20,584 nucleotides of DNA from NCBI GenBank assembly GCA_900095095.1, contig FMBT01000714.1, forward strand, positions 1 to 20,584, in the 5' to 3' direction. Source of the stretch: Fragilariopsis cylindrus CCMP1102 (taxonomy: Eukaryota; Bacillariophyta; Bacillariophyceae; Bacillariales; Bacillariaceae). Positions 19,401 through 20,584 of the stretch are shown here, piece after piece. Within the stretch, counting starts at the first letter, position 1. Every line of letters begins with the position of its first letter. A model generated the notes under the pieces. That model was given only the letters and a program-made list of their open reading frames with translations. It was not told the origin of the DNA and did not search any database. A program made the position numbers and the translations under genes.

Positions 19401-20209
19401 AACTACGATGCGTTGCAGCTCACTATCTTCAACAGATTTTGTTGTCATTACGCGAAGAGGAATTGATCGGGTTTATTTCAAAGGAAACAATATCAGATCT
19501 ATTAAAGACATTGAACATTTCACGAGAATTTGCTGAGGATGCTGTAAAGAATGAAGATATTGCGCATGCCTTTCAAGAGGCGATACTTAGCGATTGGGGT
19601 CTCAACGAGGATAGTATGGGGGAGGAAGCATTGGACAACATTGCGCGATTGAATAACACTCAAGGTAGTGCAATGTTCTTTTTGACACAGACAGCTGGTG
19701 CAACGAATGGTGTAATCCGCTTCCTAAGCGCTCTGTACGATCACAACCACGAAGAAATAATGCACAGCAACAGTAGCAGAAGCAGTAGCAGTATTAATGG
19801 TGATGGAGGAGAAGAACTACAATGGGATCGAAGAGTCTTCGCTGGTCAATACCTATCAAATATTATGCAAGATATATTCTTTAAATTTGCAGAATCGGAA
19901 TCGAAAGAAGGCCATAAAGTCGATCCGAATGTATGGAGGAACACAAATGAAAGTGGTGTAAAAGTTGCTATATATTGTACATCATTTGCTTCTGTAGTTG
20001 TTGGTTTATTACAAGCAATGTTATCATTTGAACCGAGTCTTATAGAACGAAATAAAGCTGCATTTTTCCCTATGGTATGTGAACTAGTTGGTGTACAAAG
20101 TGACGAAATACGTAGACTAGTTCGAAGAGTATTAACAGAAAAATTTGGTCCGTTGCTTGGACTTGGACAAGATACATCAGGACAACACCGAAAACGACGT
20201 CAAACATGA
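13410..20209 (+). CDS. BIG/Sec7-family ARF guanine nucleotide exchange factor, three exons; 5' part broken by frameshifts
   Basis: Exons are 13410-13624, 13790-18459 and 18580-20209, giving about 2170 residues, somewhat longer than usual for BIG proteins (about 1750-2000). In order: a Ser/Ala/Thr-rich start; a DCB domain (about 13800-14630); a HUS domain with the HUS-box NYDCD (at about 15160); an acidic linker; the Sec7 domain (about 15735-16400); then HDS regions with VWAQIWDMMAKF and LKSGWRIFFDIL. The Sec7 motif FRLPGEAQKIDR has its catalytic Glu codon at 16115-16117, followed by LNTDLHNP. Large ARF-GEFs load GTP on ARF1-type GTPases at the trans-Golgi and endosomes, recruiting vesicle coats. 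Frame breaks lie at about 13537-13546, 14682-14684, 14707-14711, 14981-14984, 15063, 15368-15372, 15559-15562 and 15891-15894, plus an in-frame TAG at 15351. Reading through gives family-typical sequence such as VFLIMCYKFKSH and AQFFLTNKDRLDKTQ. Coding from 15926 onward is clean. Confidence 0.9.
13625..13789 (+). other. Intron 1 of the ARF-GEF gene
   Basis: The donor is AAG|GTACGT and the acceptor ACTTAG|GAG. Length is 165 bases, phase 0. Splicing joins KGRKFK to EVQSKLTEAITLLKLF, a good start for a DCB helix. Exon 1 needs one base added near 13537-13546 to reach this frame. A possible branch site (TCTAAC) lies near 13727. Confidence 0.75.
18460..18579 (+). other. Intron 2 of the ARF-GEF gene
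   Basis: Donor ATAG|GTATGT, branch site TACTAAC at 18534-18540, a pyrimidine tract, then acceptor AAAAG|AAATCC. Length is 120 bases, phase 2. Splicing removes an in-frame stop and joins HVSRQSDR to NPRSMGPAELLLE without any sequence correction. Confidence 0.92.
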
Positions 20210-20423
20210 TCTTCGGTGGATAGCACATCAACATTATCGAGATGATGATATAGATAAAGTAGATTAAAAAATATGAATGACTATGTTTATCTTCAATACA
20301 TAAAATTACTAATAATTGATTATTCCTATGTACAATTGCACACGCAACAAATCAGCGGCGATCTACGGACAAAACGGTTTTCTGGAGTCCATCGTTGATT
20401 TGCCAAATCAGATGGAAAAATTT

Positions 20424-20584
20424 CTAGTATGACGGGAATGAATTGATCACGGCTTCTGCCCACGCCTTGTAGTATTGTTCACCACGAATGTTCTCTTTCT
20501 GTTCAATTTGAAGAAATTTTCCGTCATACCTGGTGGGTTCTGTGGAAAAATATACCACCTTTCCGATTCAGTTGCGGCATAATT
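20424..20584 (-). CDS. 3' end of an unidentified gene (partial)
   Basis: The minus strand ends in KFLQIEQKENIRGEQYYKAW and then AEAVINSFPSY before TAG (20424-20426). The frame is open back through KVVYFSTEPTRYDG to a TGA at about 20568. One base added at 20563-20564 (GG) would join it to NYAATES and keep it open to the window edge, like the frameshifts in neighbouring genes. Alternatively, TTTTTCCACAG ending at 20540 could be a splice acceptor starting the last exon at 20539. The encoded segment is too short to assign. The gene converges on the ARF-GEF gene. Confidence 0.6.

Noticed and set aside
20540..20550. Splice acceptor TTTTTCCACAG in the last gene
   Set aside because: Not needed: the correct frame stays open through it and reads KVVYFSTEPTRYDG. 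It is kept only as an alternative in the feature entry.

Overview
The window looks like nuclear DNA of a diatom. Three things point there. Two genes carry plastid presequences of the secondary-plastid type (signal peptide, then a cleavage site with Phe after it). The proteins are full of Thr/Asn/Gln/Ser/Asp runs encoded by trinucleotide repeats. The first gene combines a paired Cys/His module with a conserved C-terminal block that I associate with stramenopile, mainly diatom, proteins. The species cannot be named. No tRNA, rRNA, CRISPR array or intact transposon was seen.

Layout from left to right. Positions 1-1708 are gene-poor and repeat-rich, with a diverged repeat array in the first 600 bases. 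A plus-strand gene for a putative DNA-binding Cys/His protein (1709-4034) converges on a minus-strand gene for a low-complexity single-pass membrane protein (4216-5316). A divergent promoter region (5317-6406), with TGACGT-type sites and a 20-base poly-G run, leads to a small plus-strand gene with a plastid-type presequence (6407-7036). A minus-strand open frame of unknown status (7545-7886) lies just downstream of a GC-richer minus-strand gene for a Tat-type thylakoid lumen protein (7924-8721). A repeat-rich gap follows (8722-9834). Next is a minus-strand armadillo-repeat protein gene (9835-12146), a divergent promoter region (12147-13409), and a large plus-strand gene for a BIG/Sec7-family ARF guanine nucleotide exchange factor (13410-20209, three exons). 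The 3' end of a minus-strand gene (20424-20584) closes the window.

The main structural observation is that four genes are broken by single-base frameshifts that can be located exactly. Reading across them restores family-typical protein: the DCB and HUS regions and N-terminal Sec7 helices of the ARF-GEF, the N-terminal third of the armadillo protein, and the C-terminal tail of the Cys/His protein. Most sit in short homopolymers, which suggests uncorrected long-read errors rather than decay. However, they cluster strongly: nine lesions within 13.5-15.9 kb, then about 4.2 kb of clean ARF-GEF coding sequence.

The genes do not form an evident pathway. The ARF-GEF would act at the trans-Golgi or endosomes, the lumen protein in thylakoids, and the Cys/His and armadillo proteins probably in the nucleus. 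I did not find a clearly new multi-gene system. The most promising leads are the Cys/His protein family, the internally duplicated lumen protein, and an inverted repeat pair about 8 kb apart.
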